From: BS150m-G50 sp964501185 [NCBI: uncultured Bacteroidia bacterium]
Lineage (GTDB): Bacteria > CAIWAD01 > BS150m-G50
Assembly: GCA_964501185.1 (NCBI GenBank)
Contig: CAZCRT010000014.1
Location: 7,834 to 71,833 of the forward strand
Reading direction: 5' to 3'
DNA: 64,000 nucleotides
The position numbers were made by a program, and so were the translations under genes. Shown one piece after another: positions 18,701 through 27,343 of the stretch; position 1 is the first letter of the stretch, and each line of letters starts with the position of its first letter. The notes under the pieces are model-generated. The model had not been told where the DNA came from. It saw only the letters and a program-made list of their open reading frames with translations, and searched no databases.

Positions 18701-18774
18701 GGGCGATTAGCTCAGCTGGTTAGAGCGCATGCCCCACACGCATGAGGCCGCAGGTTCGAATCCCGCATCGCCCA
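18701..18774 (+). tRNA. tRNA-Val (anticodon CAC) with unusual C33 and T-stem mismatch
   Basis: All four arms fold: acceptor GGGCGAT/ATCGCCC, D stem GCTC/GAGC, anticodon stem CATGC/GCATG, T stem GCAGG/CCCGC, discriminator A at 18774, no encoded CCA. The 7-base loop CCCACAC puts CAC at 34-36 (18735-18737), reading GUG (Val). Two defects stand out. Position 33 (18734) is C instead of the near-universal U, and the T stem holds an A-C mismatch (18752 with 18764). Both would be cured by C-to-T changes. It may be a decaying gene, an odd but active tRNA, or carry consensus errors. Confidence 0.85.
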
Positions 18775-18805
18775 TTAATTAAACCTACTCTGAATTGATG
18801 TAGTT

Positions 18806-20842
18806 TTGCCTAAGAAAATCCTTTTTTCCAACTCCCGTAAGTCCCTCCGACAGTTCATCAACCTTCTGAAGACCCAGGATCAAACCTTTGTATTAGTAAC
18901 AGCTGTGCTTATCGGTGTTGCCGGTGGCTATGCTGCGGTCGGAATCCAGTTTGCGATCAAGGAATTCCAACTCCTCTTCTGGCAGCATGAATACTCTCTG
19001 GAGTATATCCGCTCCCTTCCCTGGTGGTGGAAAGTTGCCGCTCCTGCAGTCGGTGGACTCGTTGTAGGATTGATAGTCCAGTTCGTGGCCAGGGAGGCAA
19101 AAGGGCATGGTGTCCCGGAAGTCATGGAGGCGATCCTGTTGAGGAATGGCCGCATCCGTCCCCGGGTAGTAATAGCCAAGCTTTTCGGATCGGCAATATA
19201 TATCGCTTCCGGTGGTTCTGTCGGGCGTGAGGGCCCGGTAATCCAGATCGGTTCGGCAATCGGCTCCAGCGCCGGACAGTTGCTTGGCGCCAATACCAGC
19301 AGGATGCGTACTTTCGTAGCCTGTGGAGCTGCTGCCGGTATTGCTGCTGCTTTCAATGCCCCGGTAGCGGGAGCACTCTTCGCGATTGAAATTCTCCTGG
19401 GAGATATTGCGGTACTCCAGTTCAGTCCCATCGTTGTTGCCTCTGTCTCGGCAACAGTTGTATCACGTCATTACCTGGGCGACTACCCTGCTTTTTCTGT
19501 GCCACATTATGAAATGATAAGCGCCTGGGAGCTGGTGCTCTACTCCGGCCTCGGTGTTCTGAGTGGCCTGGTGGCAACCGGATTTATCAAGGTGCTCTAC
19601 GCCTCAGAGGACTTTTTCGATCGTATCAGAATTCCGGACTCTATCAAAGGGGTTACGGGAGGAATAGCCATCGGTGCTATCGGTATTATGATACCTGAGA
19701 TTTTCGGAGTGGGTTACGAGAGTATTGATGCGGCCCTGCACAGCAACATGCTCTGGAAGCTGGCACTGATGCTCGTTCTGGTGAAGATCATCGCCACTTC
19801 GATTTCGCTGGGATCGGGTGGTTCAGGCGGAATTTTCGCCCCGGCGCTTTTCCTGGGAGCAACTACCGGTGCGTTTTTTGGTGGCCTTGCCCACTACTTC
19901 TTCCCCACGATAACTGCCAATCCGGGTGCATATGCACTGGTAGGCATGGGTGGTGTCGTTGCGGCGGCTACTCAGGGGCCAATTACTGCGATACTGATCA
20001 TCTTTGAGATGACTAATGACTACAAGACCATCCTGCCATTGATGCTGACCTGTATTGTCGGGACAATCGTAGCCCTGAAGTTGAACAAGCACTCTATCTA
20101 TACGCTGAAACTGTTCCGGCGGGGAATTGATCTCCAGAGAGGCCGGGAGGTAAATGTGCTGAAATCTGTCAGGGTAGAGGATGTGTATCACAAAAGCATC
20201 GAACGGGTTGATGAGACAGCTTCTTTCCCGGAAGTTGTCAACCGTATTTACAACAGTCAACACAGCTGTCTGCATGTGGTTGACAGCAACGGAAAGCTGA
20301 CCGGTGTCATTTCAATGAATGAAATCCGGCAGACATTAACCGACTACGACCAGTTGAAGAATCTGTTGATAGCAGCTGATATCAGTAACGATACTGTCCT
20401 GTCTCTCACTCCGGAAGATAGACTCGATGAAGTTATGCACTCCTTTGGACGCTACCATCTGGATGAGATGCCGGTACTCAATGAACAGGGTGACTTCCTG
20501 GGTACAGTACAGAAAACAGATGTGATACAAACCTATAACCGGTTAATTTCCCTTAAGGACATCAGTCACGAGATAAGCGCCGGAATCAAGCATGCACAGA
20601 AGAAGGAAGCGGTACATGTCGTGGATAACTACTATGTAAAGGAGATCGAAGTTCCGGACCATTTTCATGGTAAACGGATCGGTGAGTTGCATATCCGCAA
20701 TGAATACAAAATTGAAATTCTGCTGATCTTCCCGACCAGAGAAAGCTCACAACCGATACATCCCAGTTTCAATTACCAGTTTGCCAGAGGAAACCGTATG
20801 CTTGTTTTTGGAGATGGAAAGGACCTGCTGCGGCTGGAGTGA
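18806..20842 (+). CDS. ClC chloride channel/antiporter with two CBS domains and a TrkA-C-like tail
   Basis: A 678-residue membrane protein. Residues about 25-430 are the ClC transmembrane region with the anion-site motifs VGREGPVIQIG (gating glutamate present) and GSGGSGGIFAPALF. A CBS pair follows (about 450-590), then a C-terminal RCK/TrkA-C-like domain (VVDNYYVKEIEVPDHFHGKR onward). The CBS and TrkA-C parts usually bind nucleotides or sense ions. The only start that fits the frame before the first helix is TTG at 18806, with a poor ribosome site. It begins 31 bp after tRNA-Val. The gating Glu is compatible with proton-coupled exchange, but channel versus antiporter cannot be settled by eye. 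Confidence 0.92.
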   Translation: MPKKILFSNSRKSLRQFINLLKTQDQTFVLVTAVLIGVAGGYAAVGIQFAIKEFQLLFWQHEYSLEYIRSLPWWWKVAAPAVGGLVVGLIVQFVAREAKGHGVPEVMEAILLRNGRIRPRVVIAKLFGSAIYIASGGSVGREGPVIQIGSAIGSSAGQLLGANTSRMRTFVACGAAAGIAAAFNAPVAGALFAIEILLGDIAVLQFSPIVVASVSATVVSRHYLGDYPAFSVPHYEMISAWELVLYSGLGVLSGLVATGFIKVLYASEDFFDRIRIPDSIKGVTGGIAIGAIGIMIPEIFGVGYESIDAALHSNMLWKLALMLVLVKIIATSISLGSGGSGGIFAPALFLGATTGAFFGGLAHYFFPTITANPGAYALVGMGGVVAAATQGPITAILIIFEMTNDYKTILPLMLTCIVGTIVALKLNKHSIYTLKLFRRGIDLQRGREVNVLKSVRVEDVYHKSIERVDETASFPEVVNRIYNSQHSCLHVVDSNGKLTGVISMNEIRQTLTDYDQLKNLLIAADISNDTVLSLTPEDRLDEVMHSFGRYHLDEMPVLNEQGDFLGTVQKTDVIQTYNRLISLKDISHEISAGIKHAQKKEAVHVVDNYYVKEIEVPDHFHGKRIGELHIRNEYKIEILLIFPTRESSQPIHPSFNYQFARGNRMLVFGDGKDLLRLE

Positions 20843-20875
20843 GGGGGTTCGTCCAGAAAACCAGATTACTCCACC

Positions 20876-23020
20876 CTACCCCATATCCACCCTGATCCGC
20901 CCATCAACAGCGATTCCACCCTGTCCCTCGTCATACAGGAAGAATGGATTGATATCCAGCTCCATGACTTCATGGAAATCGGTCACCAGCTGCGAGATTC
21001 TGAGTAGTGATTCCTGTGCTGCAGCTGTATCGGCAGCCGTTTCCCCACGAATTCCTGTCAACAGTTTATACCCCTTGATACCCTGTACGAGATCCCTGGC
21101 ATCCACATCGGTAATCGGGGCAATCTTGAACTTCACATCCTTCAGCACTTCCACATAGATCCCACCCAGACCGAACATCAGAAGTGGCCCGATACCGGTA
21201 TCAGTAGTCACACCAATGATGGTCTCTTTACCACTCGCTGCCATTTTCTGAATCAGGATACCATTGATATCCTCCCCGGGGATCGCTGTCACAGCCGGAT
21301 TGGACATGACATTATCCCAGGCTTCACGCAGCTCGGCTTCTGAGTTGATACCGAGTTTCACACCACCGGCATCAGATTTGTGGATCAGCTTCCGGGAGTC
21401 GATTTTTAATGCTACGGGATAACCAATTCTGCCGGATGCCTGTACTGCCTCTTCAACTTCATTACAGATCGCGTATTCCGGAATTGTAATACCGTACGCT
21501 GACAGTATCTGGAATACTTCAACCTGGTTCAGGTGTTCACGATTCTCCTCCTGGGCATTATAGATTATCTTCTGAACCAGCGCCCTGTCTACAGTGTAGT
21601 TCTGAATCTTACCCTGTGGTTTGTCACGCCAGTTCGCATAGCGGTTCAGAGCGGCCAGAGAGCGTACAGCCGACTCGGGGTAGACATAGTTGGGGATTCC
21701 CTCTTCTGCCAGAACTTTGAGAGCTGCGTCACCCTGCCGCTCCCCCATAAAACAGGACACAACCGGTTTGCCATCCTGCTCCGCACACCCGGCAGCAATA
21801 CCACCGGCAATATCCAGAGGATCTGCAGTAATCGGTGGTACAAAAATCACCAGGATACCATCAACTTCAGGATCATCCAGAGCGAACTGAATTGCCTGCT
21901 GGTACCGTTCTCCGTTGGCAGAGGCGATCATATCAACAGGGTTGTTGCAGCTACTCTCTTCCGGAAGTATCTGTTCCAGCGCCCTGGTTGTTTCCTCTGA
22001 AAATGTTGCTACCTGCAGCCCATAGTTCTCCAGAGCATCTGTTGCCAGAATACCGGGGCCTCCAGCATTGCTGATGATGGCTATCCTGTCGCCGGATGAA
22101 GATGGCTGACTGATGAAAGCTTTGGCAATATCAAACAGCTCTTCCATGGTGTCGATCCGGATAATACCAGCCTTATCAAACAACACATCTGTTATCAATT
22201 CCTGGCCGGCAATAGCCCCTGTATGTGAAGATGCCGCCAGAGCACCGCGGGCAGTTCTACCTGATTTCACCGCCAGAATCGGTTTGCGCCGGGAAACCTC
22301 CTCAGAGAGTTTTACAAAACTGCGGGGATTGCCGAAACTCTCCAGATACATCAATATCAGTTGTGTGTTGGGATCATCACGCCAGTATTCCAGCAGATCG
22401 TTACCGAAGATATCCGCTTTGTTTCCCAGTGAAACGAATTGCGACAGCCCCAGACCGTAGTCCTGCGCATTTTCGAGGATTGCAACACCCAGGGCGCCTG
22501 ACTGTGACAGAAAACTGATCCCGCCGGGGCGGGGCCTTGTCGCAGCGAAAGTAGCGTTCATCTGAACACCTCTTTCTGTATTCAGAATCCCCATACAGTT
22601 CGGTCCAACCATCCGCATATTATACTTATGGACAATCCGCAGCAGTCTCTGTTCCAGCTCAATTCCGGCACCGCCTATCTCCCGGAAACCGGCTGTGATC
22701 ACGACCAGCCCCTTGACCCCTTTACGGCCACACTCGTCGGCAACCTTGAGCACATGTTTCTTCTGGACGACGATGATCGCGAGATCGACATCTTCTTCAA
22801 TATCGAGAACAGAGGGGTAGGCTTTCATCGACAGGATGTGTGGTTCCTGAGGGTTTACCGGGAATATCACACCCTGGAATTCGTTTTGCAGCAGATTGTG
22901 GAGTATCTCCCGTCCGATTTTTCCAGGATTTGTGGAAGCACCGATAACGGCTATTGAATCGGGGCGAAATATTTTATCCAGCGATCTGGTGTCTAAATCC
23001 TGCTTGCTATTAGCGGTCAT
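20876..23020 (-). CDS. ADP-forming acetyl/acyl-CoA synthetase, fused alpha-beta
   Basis: The 714-residue protein starts with the CoA-binding Rossmann domain (SIAVIGASTNPGKIG, about residues 22-36). Two succinyl-CoA-synthetase-like domains follow, with the phosphorylatable histidine H266 in ASSHTGAIAG, and then a C-terminal ATP-grasp domain (about 490-714). It converts acyl-CoA, ADP and phosphate to the acid, CoA and ATP, the energy-conserving last step of peptide and sugar fermentation in many anaerobes. This could complete a route from 2-oxoacids through the Kor enzyme. ATG 23020 has AGGAAG upstream. It is divergent from the pduS-like gene with only about 100 bp between them. A lysine acetyltransferase-type fusion (Pat) is excluded because no GNAT domain is present. 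Confidence 0.92.
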   Translation of the reverse strand: MTANSKQDLDTRSLDKIFRPDSIAVIGASTNPGKIGREILHNLLQNEFQGVIFPVNPQEPHILSMKAYPSVLDIEEDVDLAIIVVQKKHVLKVADECGRKGVKGLVVITAGFREIGGAGIELEQRLLRIVHKYNMRMVGPNCMGILNTERGVQMNATFAATRPRPGGISFLSQSGALGVAILENAQDYGLGLSQFVSLGNKADIFGNDLLEYWRDDPNTQLILMYLESFGNPRSFVKLSEEVSRRKPILAVKSGRTARGALAASSHTGAIAGQELITDVLFDKAGIIRIDTMEELFDIAKAFISQPSSSGDRIAIISNAGGPGILATDALENYGLQVATFSEETTRALEQILPEESSCNNPVDMIASANGERYQQAIQFALDDPEVDGILVIFVPPITADPLDIAGGIAAGCAEQDGKPVVSCFMGERQGDAALKVLAEEGIPNYVYPESAVRSLAALNRYANWRDKPQGKIQNYTVDRALVQKIIYNAQEENREHLNQVEVFQILSAYGITIPEYAICNEVEEAVQASGRIGYPVALKIDSRKLIHKSDAGGVKLGINSEAELREAWDNVMSNPAVTAIPGEDINGILIQKMAASGKETIIGVTTDTGIGPLLMFGLGGIYVEVLKDVKFKIAPITDVDARDLVQGIKGYKLLTGIRGETAADTAAAQESLLRISQLVTDFHEVMELDINPFFLYDEGQGGIAVDGRIRVDMG

Positions 23021-23118
23021 TTTTCTTCCTTTTCAAGTTCACAGATGTTGCGTGGGAAGCGTATTTTCCAATACTTCTGGTCATCTTCAGTTTGAAAAGA
23101 AAGCAGATCACTTCGCGA

Positions 23119-24432
23119 ATGTCAACTGCAACCTTGGTAGATAAAGTCAGACAGGCAGGTGTTATCGGGGCTGGTGGCGCCGGTTTTCCAACTTATGTCA
23201 AAATTGCTGAACCGGTAGAAACACTTATCATAAACGGGGCTGAATGCGAACCACTTCTGCACAAAGACAACGCCCTGATGCAACATTTCACAGAGGAGCT
23301 CGCACAGGGAATCGCACTCCTTCAGGAGAAGCTAAAGCCTGAACGGACTGTTATCGGAATCAAGCAGAAGAACGCTCATTCTATCAGCAGGGTACTGGCA
23401 GTCGCTGATAGAATCGGCCTGGAGATATTTCAACTGGAGGATTATTATCCTGCAGGGGATGAAGTCAATCTCGTTTATGAAGTAACAGGCAAGGTGATCC
23501 CCCCGGCAGGAATCCCGCTTGCGTTGAATATCGTAGTGCTGAATGTTGAAACTGTAATCAATGTATATCTTGCCAACCGGAATAAACCTGTCACACATTC
23601 AATGGTTACGATCACCGGTGCAGTACGGAAACCTGCTACCAGCCTGCTTCCAGTAGGGCTCTCTATCCGAAAGGCAATAGAATTTGCCGGGGGAGCTTCA
23701 CTGCGTGACTATCTGGTTATCGACGGTGGCCCCATGATGGGGAAAGTAGTGCAGGATCTTGATATTCCGGTTGAGAAAACGAGCTCCGGTTTTATTGTGA
23801 TTCCGAGATCACACGGATATGTCAGCAGGCAGCTGGTAACCCCGGAACAACGAACCAGAATTGGCCGTTCTGTCTGTGACCAGTGCAACATGTGTACGCA
23901 GTTGTGCCCCCGCTATCTGCTGGGGTTTACTGTAGAACCACACCGCGTGATGCGGCATCAACAGACAATTGACACAGCCCCGGTATCCCGCTGGGGCGAA
24001 CTGTGCTGTGAATGCGGTCTCTGTTCCCTGGTCAGCTGTCCGGAGAATCTCGATCCCCGCCTGGCCTGCCAGCTATCCAAGGTATCACTGCATGAGAAGG
24101 GTGAGAAGTACAATGGGCCGACAGCAGCTGTACCACACCCTCTGGGGGAATACCGTAAACTTTCCAGCCAGCAGGTTATCCGGCGCCTGGGTTTGTCAGA
24201 ATTTCAGAAGCAGGCACCCTTCCGGGAATTCAGCGACGATACCGGAGTCCTGAAAATCAGGCTGAATCAACATATTGGAACTAAAGCTTCACCTGAAGTA
24301 GAAGTTGGTGAAAAAGTATCCGCCGGCCAGTTACTGGCATCTGTTCCTGCAGACAAACTGGGTGTCGGTGTTCATTCACCTGCTTCCGGAACTGTTGCCG
24401 GCATCAACTCAGAAGAGATTATAATCCAATGA
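23119..24432 (+). CDS. pduS: PduS-like SLBB flavoprotein with two 4Fe-4S clusters
   Basis: I start at ATG 23119, giving 437 residues beginning MSTATLVDKVRQAGVIGAGG; the longer frame uses an unsupported TTG at 23092. The VRQAGVIGAGGAGFPT N-terminus, the RnfC/NuoF-like core and the SLBB segment match PduS, the flavin-containing cobalamin reductase of propanediol microcompartments. Two clusters are visible: C253-x2-C256-x2-C259-x3-C263 and C296/C297-x-C299-x2-C302-x4-C307. A biotinyl-like motif region (GVHSPASGTVAGI) ends the protein. It overlaps the next gene, a BMC-T shell protein, by ATGA. RnfC is a related alternative, but no other rnf gene is present and the shell-protein partner favours PduS. 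Confidence 0.88.
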   Translation: MSTATLVDKVRQAGVIGAGGAGFPTYVKIAEPVETLIINGAECEPLLHKDNALMQHFTEELAQGIALLQEKLKPERTVIGIKQKNAHSISRVLAVADRIGLEIFQLEDYYPAGDEVNLVYEVTGKVIPPAGIPLALNIVVLNVETVINVYLANRNKPVTHSMVTITGAVRKPATSLLPVGLSIRKAIEFAGGASLRDYLVIDGGPMMGKVVQDLDIPVEKTSSGFIVIPRSHGYVSRQLVTPEQRTRIGRSVCDQCNMCTQLCPRYLLGFTVEPHRVMRHQQTIDTAPVSRWGELCCECGLCSLVSCPENLDPRLACQLSKVSLHEKGEKYNGPTAAVPHPLGEYRKLSSQQVIRRLGLSEFQKQAPFREFSDDTGVLKIRLNQHIGTKASPEVEVGEKVSAGQLLASVPADKLGVGVHSPASGTVAGINSEEIIIQ

Positions 24433-24977
24433 TTACTTCACTCGGCATTATAGAGTTCACTTCGATTGCATCAGGAATTGCGGCAGCTGATGCCATGCTG
24501 AAAGCTGCAGATGTCACACTGCTCATCTCAAGAACGATCTGTCCTGGAAAGTTCATGAACATGATAAGTGGGGATGTAGCTGCAGTACGTTCTTCGATTG
24601 AGGCGGCCGAGCAGCTTGCAACCAGCGAAGTTGTGGACACATTTATTGTTGCCAATATCCATCCGACAATCGTTCCCGCAATTCAGGGGCTCAACAACGT
24701 AGAGAACATTGAAGCACTGGGCGTTATTGAATCCTTCTCAATAGCCTCACTGGTTGAGGCAGCAGATCAGGCTGTCAAGACCGCTAAAGTGCAGATTCTC
24801 GAATTACGACTGGCGATTGCAATTGGTGGTAAGGGATTTGTTACACTGTGTGGCGATGTCGCTGCCGTTACTTCTGCTGTAAACACCGGTGCCAGTTATG
24901 TAGCACAAAAAGGTTTACTGGTTAACAAAGTCGTGATTCCACAACCACGCGCTGAAATCCTCAGGGAATACATATAA
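24429..24977 (+). CDS. pduT: PduT-like tandem-BMC shell protein with pore cysteine
   Basis: The 182-residue protein consists of two BMC domains: residues about 4-80 (LGIIEFTSIASGIAAADAML) and 95-180 (ALGVIESFSIASLVEAADQA). This is the BMC-T trimer architecture of bacterial microcompartment shells. The loop SRTICPGKF places a cysteine at residue 38, the same position as the PduT Cys38 whose three copies hold a 4Fe-4S cluster in the trimer pore. PduT of Salmonella is 184 residues and partners PduS in moving electrons across the shell. The gene overlaps the pduS-like stop by 4 bp. No BMC-H, BMC-P or signature enzyme lies within the window, so the compartment, if any, is encoded elsewhere. Confidence 0.92.
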   Translation: MITSLGIIEFTSIASGIAAADAMLKAADVTLLISRTICPGKFMNMISGDVAAVRSSIEAAEQLATSEVVDTFIVANIHPTIVPAIQGLNNVENIEALGVIESFSIASLVEAADQAVKTAKVQILELRLAIAIGGKGFVTLCGDVAAVTSAVNTGASYVAQKGLLVNKVVIPQPRAEILREYI

Positions 24978-24980
24978 AAA

Positions 24981-25012
24981 GGACTCCCGAAAGCGCTCAC
25001 TCCCGGAAGTCC
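24981..25012. terminator. Hairpin after pduT-like gene, twin of the one at 25383
   Basis: GGACTCCCG at 24981 pairs with CGGAAGTCC ending at 25012, with one mismatch. The run of A just before it makes a T-tract on the minus strand, not after the hairpin on the plus strand. It is therefore better built for transcripts coming from the right, though it may slow both. It is a direct copy of the hflC terminator 400 bp away. Confidence 0.55.
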
Positions 25013-25047
25013 ACATTATATCTAATAACCCTGCCTCTTAACTAACC

Positions 25048-25107
25048 CTACACATCATTCCTCACTTCTACACGTCATTCCTAATCTCCACACGTCATTC
25101 CCGCGAA
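25048..25107 (+). repeat. Three degenerate 20-bp tandem repeats (CTACACGTCATTCC type)
   Basis: Units at 25048-25067, 25068-25087 and 25088-25107 share (C/T)ACAC(A/G)TCATTCC. The third runs into the left arm of the REP-like inverted repeat at 25092. Confidence 0.7.
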
Positions 25108-25354
25108 GGCGGGAATCCAGGAGCATTCAACATGAAAACACCTTCTGTATGTATCATAGCGTTCTGTCACCCCGGTTTAAAGCCCAGAGGCTGTGACACT
25201 ATGTTGACATAAGTAACGGTGGGTGCATCAGCTGGTGTATTTAAAGCGCATCCTGATTCCTAAGCACCATTCTCAACTGACTCAGTTTTGGGCTTACTCA
25301 TACGATACTTCAAGCGATTGAAACACTGGATTCCCGCCTTCGCGGGAATGACGT
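25092..25354. mobile_element. 263-bp element bounded by perfect 29-bp inverted repeats
   Basis: The left arm 25092-25120 (ACGTCATTCCCGCGAAGG onward) and right arm 25326-25354 are exact reverse complements. Each arm also folds on itself through TTCCCGC/GCGGGAA. The 205 bp between them encode nothing I can recognise. The arm sequence is of the REP/dRS3-like GTCATTCCCGCG...GGCGGGAATCCAG kind common in intergenic DNA of many bacteria. I see no clear target duplication. The layout is that of a small non-autonomous element or a REP pair. Confidence 0.65.
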
Positions 25355-25382
25355 GAGTACAAATGGGCGTTATACATAAAAA

Positions 25383-25412
25383 GACTTCCGGAAGCGTTTA
25401 CTCCCGGAAGTC
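25383..25412 (-). terminator. Rho-independent terminator of hflKC
   Basis: On the minus strand GACTTCCGG and CCGGAAGTC form a perfect 9-bp stem with a 12-base loop, followed by TTTTTATG, 25 bp after the hflC stop. The stem carries the same CTTCCGGAAG core that recurs inside genes. Confidence 0.85.
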
Positions 25413-25436
25413 ATTATGTCATTCAATCAAACTACA

Positions 25437-26369
25437 CTACTTCCCTGACGCTGATTCCAGATACTGCAGGAATTCACTATCTGTCTGCAGCACCAGTGTT
25501 GTCAAACTGTCGATCATCAGTTGGTATGCTTCAAGTGAACGGGAAAACTGGTAAAACTCGGGATCGCGATTGTAGGCTTCAGCGTAGATCGCCGTAGCCT
25601 CAGCATCGGCAGCACCGATTTTTTCCTGGGCAACCCGGTAGGCCTCCGAAGAAATCAGCTGCAATTCCTTCTCCATCTCACCATTGATCTCGGCACTGCT
25701 CCCTCTTCCCTCTGAACGCAATTTCTCAGCAATTCGCTGCCGCTCAGAAATCATACGGTCATAGACTTTCCGCAATACTTCGTCGATATAGAGCAGCCGT
25801 TTGATTCTCAAGTCGACCAGTTCAATACCGTAATCCTGGACAATTGCTGATGCTTTCTCCAGAATCCGGCTCTGAATTACACTTCTACCAACGGCAATAT
25901 CAGGAATCTCACCCTGCTCAAAATCTTCCAGGTCAACGGTTAATTCGAGTTCCCGGTTAGTATTACGGACAATCTCGATAATATCCACATTGGCGATAGC
26001 GTTACGGGCTTCACCATCGAGGATATCATCCAGCCGTGATTGCGCACTGACTTCATTCTGTACTGTCTCGTAGAAGCGCAGCGGATCCGCAATACGCCAG
26101 CGTGCGTAGGTATCCACCATGATATATTTCTTATCACGGGTAGGAATCTGGTTGGGATAACCATCCCACTCCAACCAGCGCTTCTCAAAGAAAATCGCCC
26201 TTTGAATCAGCGGGACCTTGAATTTTATTCCTGCGTTTACAATCGGTTCGCCAACAGGTTTACCGAACTGGGTAATTACTACCTGCTCCGTCTCGCTCAC
26301 AATGAACAGGCCGGAAGAAACCACGATCAGGATGAATATTGCAATTATGCCCCATAGAATGCGTTTCAT
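25437..26369 (-). CDS. hflC: SPFH-domain protein HflC
   Basis: The 310-residue protein has one N-terminal transmembrane helix (ILWGIIAIFILIVVSSGLFI) and an SPFH/Band-7 domain beginning VSETEQVVITQFGKP, then a coiled-coil region rich in Arg, Glu and Ala (IAEKLRSEGRG...). HflC pairs with HflK in a membrane complex that surrounds and modulates the FtsH protease. The start overlaps the hflK stop as ATGA behind GGAGGTGATC. The length is normal, and the RSEGRGSSAEING motif is typical of HflC. No ftsH is nearby. Confidence 0.95.
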   Translation of the reverse strand: MKRILWGIIAIFILIVVSSGLFIVSETEQVVITQFGKPVGEPIVNAGIKFKVPLIQRAIFFEKRWLEWDGYPNQIPTRDKKYIMVDTYARWRIADPLRFYETVQNEVSAQSRLDDILDGEARNAIANVDIIEIVRNTNRELELTVDLEDFEQGEIPDIAVGRSVIQSRILEKASAIVQDYGIELVDLRIKRLLYIDEVLRKVYDRMISERQRIAEKLRSEGRGSSAEINGEMEKELQLISSEAYRVAQEKIGAADAEATAIYAEAYNRDPEFYQFSRSLEAYQLMIDSLTTLVLQTDSEFLQYLESASGK

Positions 26370-27343
26370 TTGATCACCTCCCCACTCAGGTTGAGAAGCG
26401 GTAAAACACCAGAAAGATCGTCGTCGATCAAGACCTTGTTCCTCACTTCCGGAAGTACACCGGTAACCATTTCGAGATACATCCGCTGCCTGGTTACACT
26501 TTTTGCTTTGCGGTACTCGTTATATATCGAGATGAACCGCGCTGCTTCACCCTGAGCACGATTTACCCTGTTCAGAGCATACCCTTCTGCATTCAGAATC
26601 GTCTGTGCTGCTTCACCACGCGCTCTCGGGATAACCTGATTATAGGCAGCCCGTGCCTGGTTGATCAGCTGCTCTTTTTCCTGTTGTGCCTGATTGACCT
26701 CGTTGAATGATGCTTTTACCGGATCCGGGGGATTCACATCCTGTAGTACTACTACCTGGATATTGATCCCCAGCTCGTAAGAATCGACAATGCTCTGCAG
26801 AAGCTCTCTTACGGCCAATGCTACCTCTTCACGGCCTGTGGTCAGAACCTCGGTTACACTACGGTCACCAACGATTTGCCGCATAGCAGACTCACTGGCG
26901 CTGCGTAATGTCTCTTCCGGCTGTCTCGCCTTGAACAGAAAACGTACCGGATCGCTGATTCGATACTGTACAATCCACTCTACTTCGGCACAACTCAGAT
27001 CACCGGTCAGCATCAACGATTCATTCTCGTATTTACGGCTGTCGTATCTCGTCTTCACACCAGCTTTGAGAGTCCTGAAACCAAACTCCTGTTTCAGCTG
27101 ACGTTTGACCGGAACCTTGATTACCGTTTCCACACCAAATGGCACCTTGAAATGCAAACCCGGCTGAGTAATACGGGTGTATTTGCCAAAAGTCAGGACG
27201 ACACCGGTTTCATGTGGTTCGATTGAATAGAAACCTGTCCCGAGAAAAATCATGACTAACAGCACAATCAATCCACCCCAAATAAACGAGGGCTTTAATT
27301 TGGGTATTTTAATCTCTTTGAGATCGGGAAATTCATTTTCCAT
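26366..27343 (-). CDS. hflK: SPFH-domain protein HflK
   Basis: A 325-residue protein with a short cytoplasmic N-terminus, one transmembrane helix (FIWGGLIVLLVMIFLGTGFY, about residues 20-39) and an SPFH domain opening SIEPHETGVVLTFGKY. The segment NVQVVVLQDVNPPDPVKASF-like (here INIQVVVLQDVNPPDPVKAS) is the HflK signature. With HflC it forms the cage-like FtsH regulator. Compared with enterobacterial HflK (about 420) it lacks the long Gly-rich N-terminus, as in many other phyla. ATG 27343 has GAGG upstream. Confidence 0.95.
   Translation of the reverse strand: MENEFPDLKEIKIPKLKPSFIWGGLIVLLVMIFLGTGFYSIEPHETGVVLTFGKYTRITQPGLHFKVPFGVETVIKVPVKRQLKQEFGFRTLKAGVKTRYDSRKYENESLMLTGDLSCAEVEWIVQYRISDPVRFLFKARQPEETLRSASESAMRQIVGDRSVTEVLTTGREEVALAVRELLQSIVDSYELGINIQVVVLQDVNPPDPVKASFNEVNQAQQEKEQLINQARAAYNQVIPRARGEAAQTILNAEGYALNRVNRAQGEAARFISIYNEYRKAKSVTRQRMYLEMVTGVLPEVRNKVLIDDDLSGVLPLLNLSGEVIK

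Noticed and set aside
23092-23118. TTG start extending the PduS-like protein by nine residues
   Set aside because: ATG 23119 aligns with the family start, and the added KRKQITSR is absent from PduS.
25092-25354. CRISPR array or attachment site as an explanation of the repeats
   Set aside because: There are only two arms and they are inverted, with no regular spacers and no cas or integrase gene.
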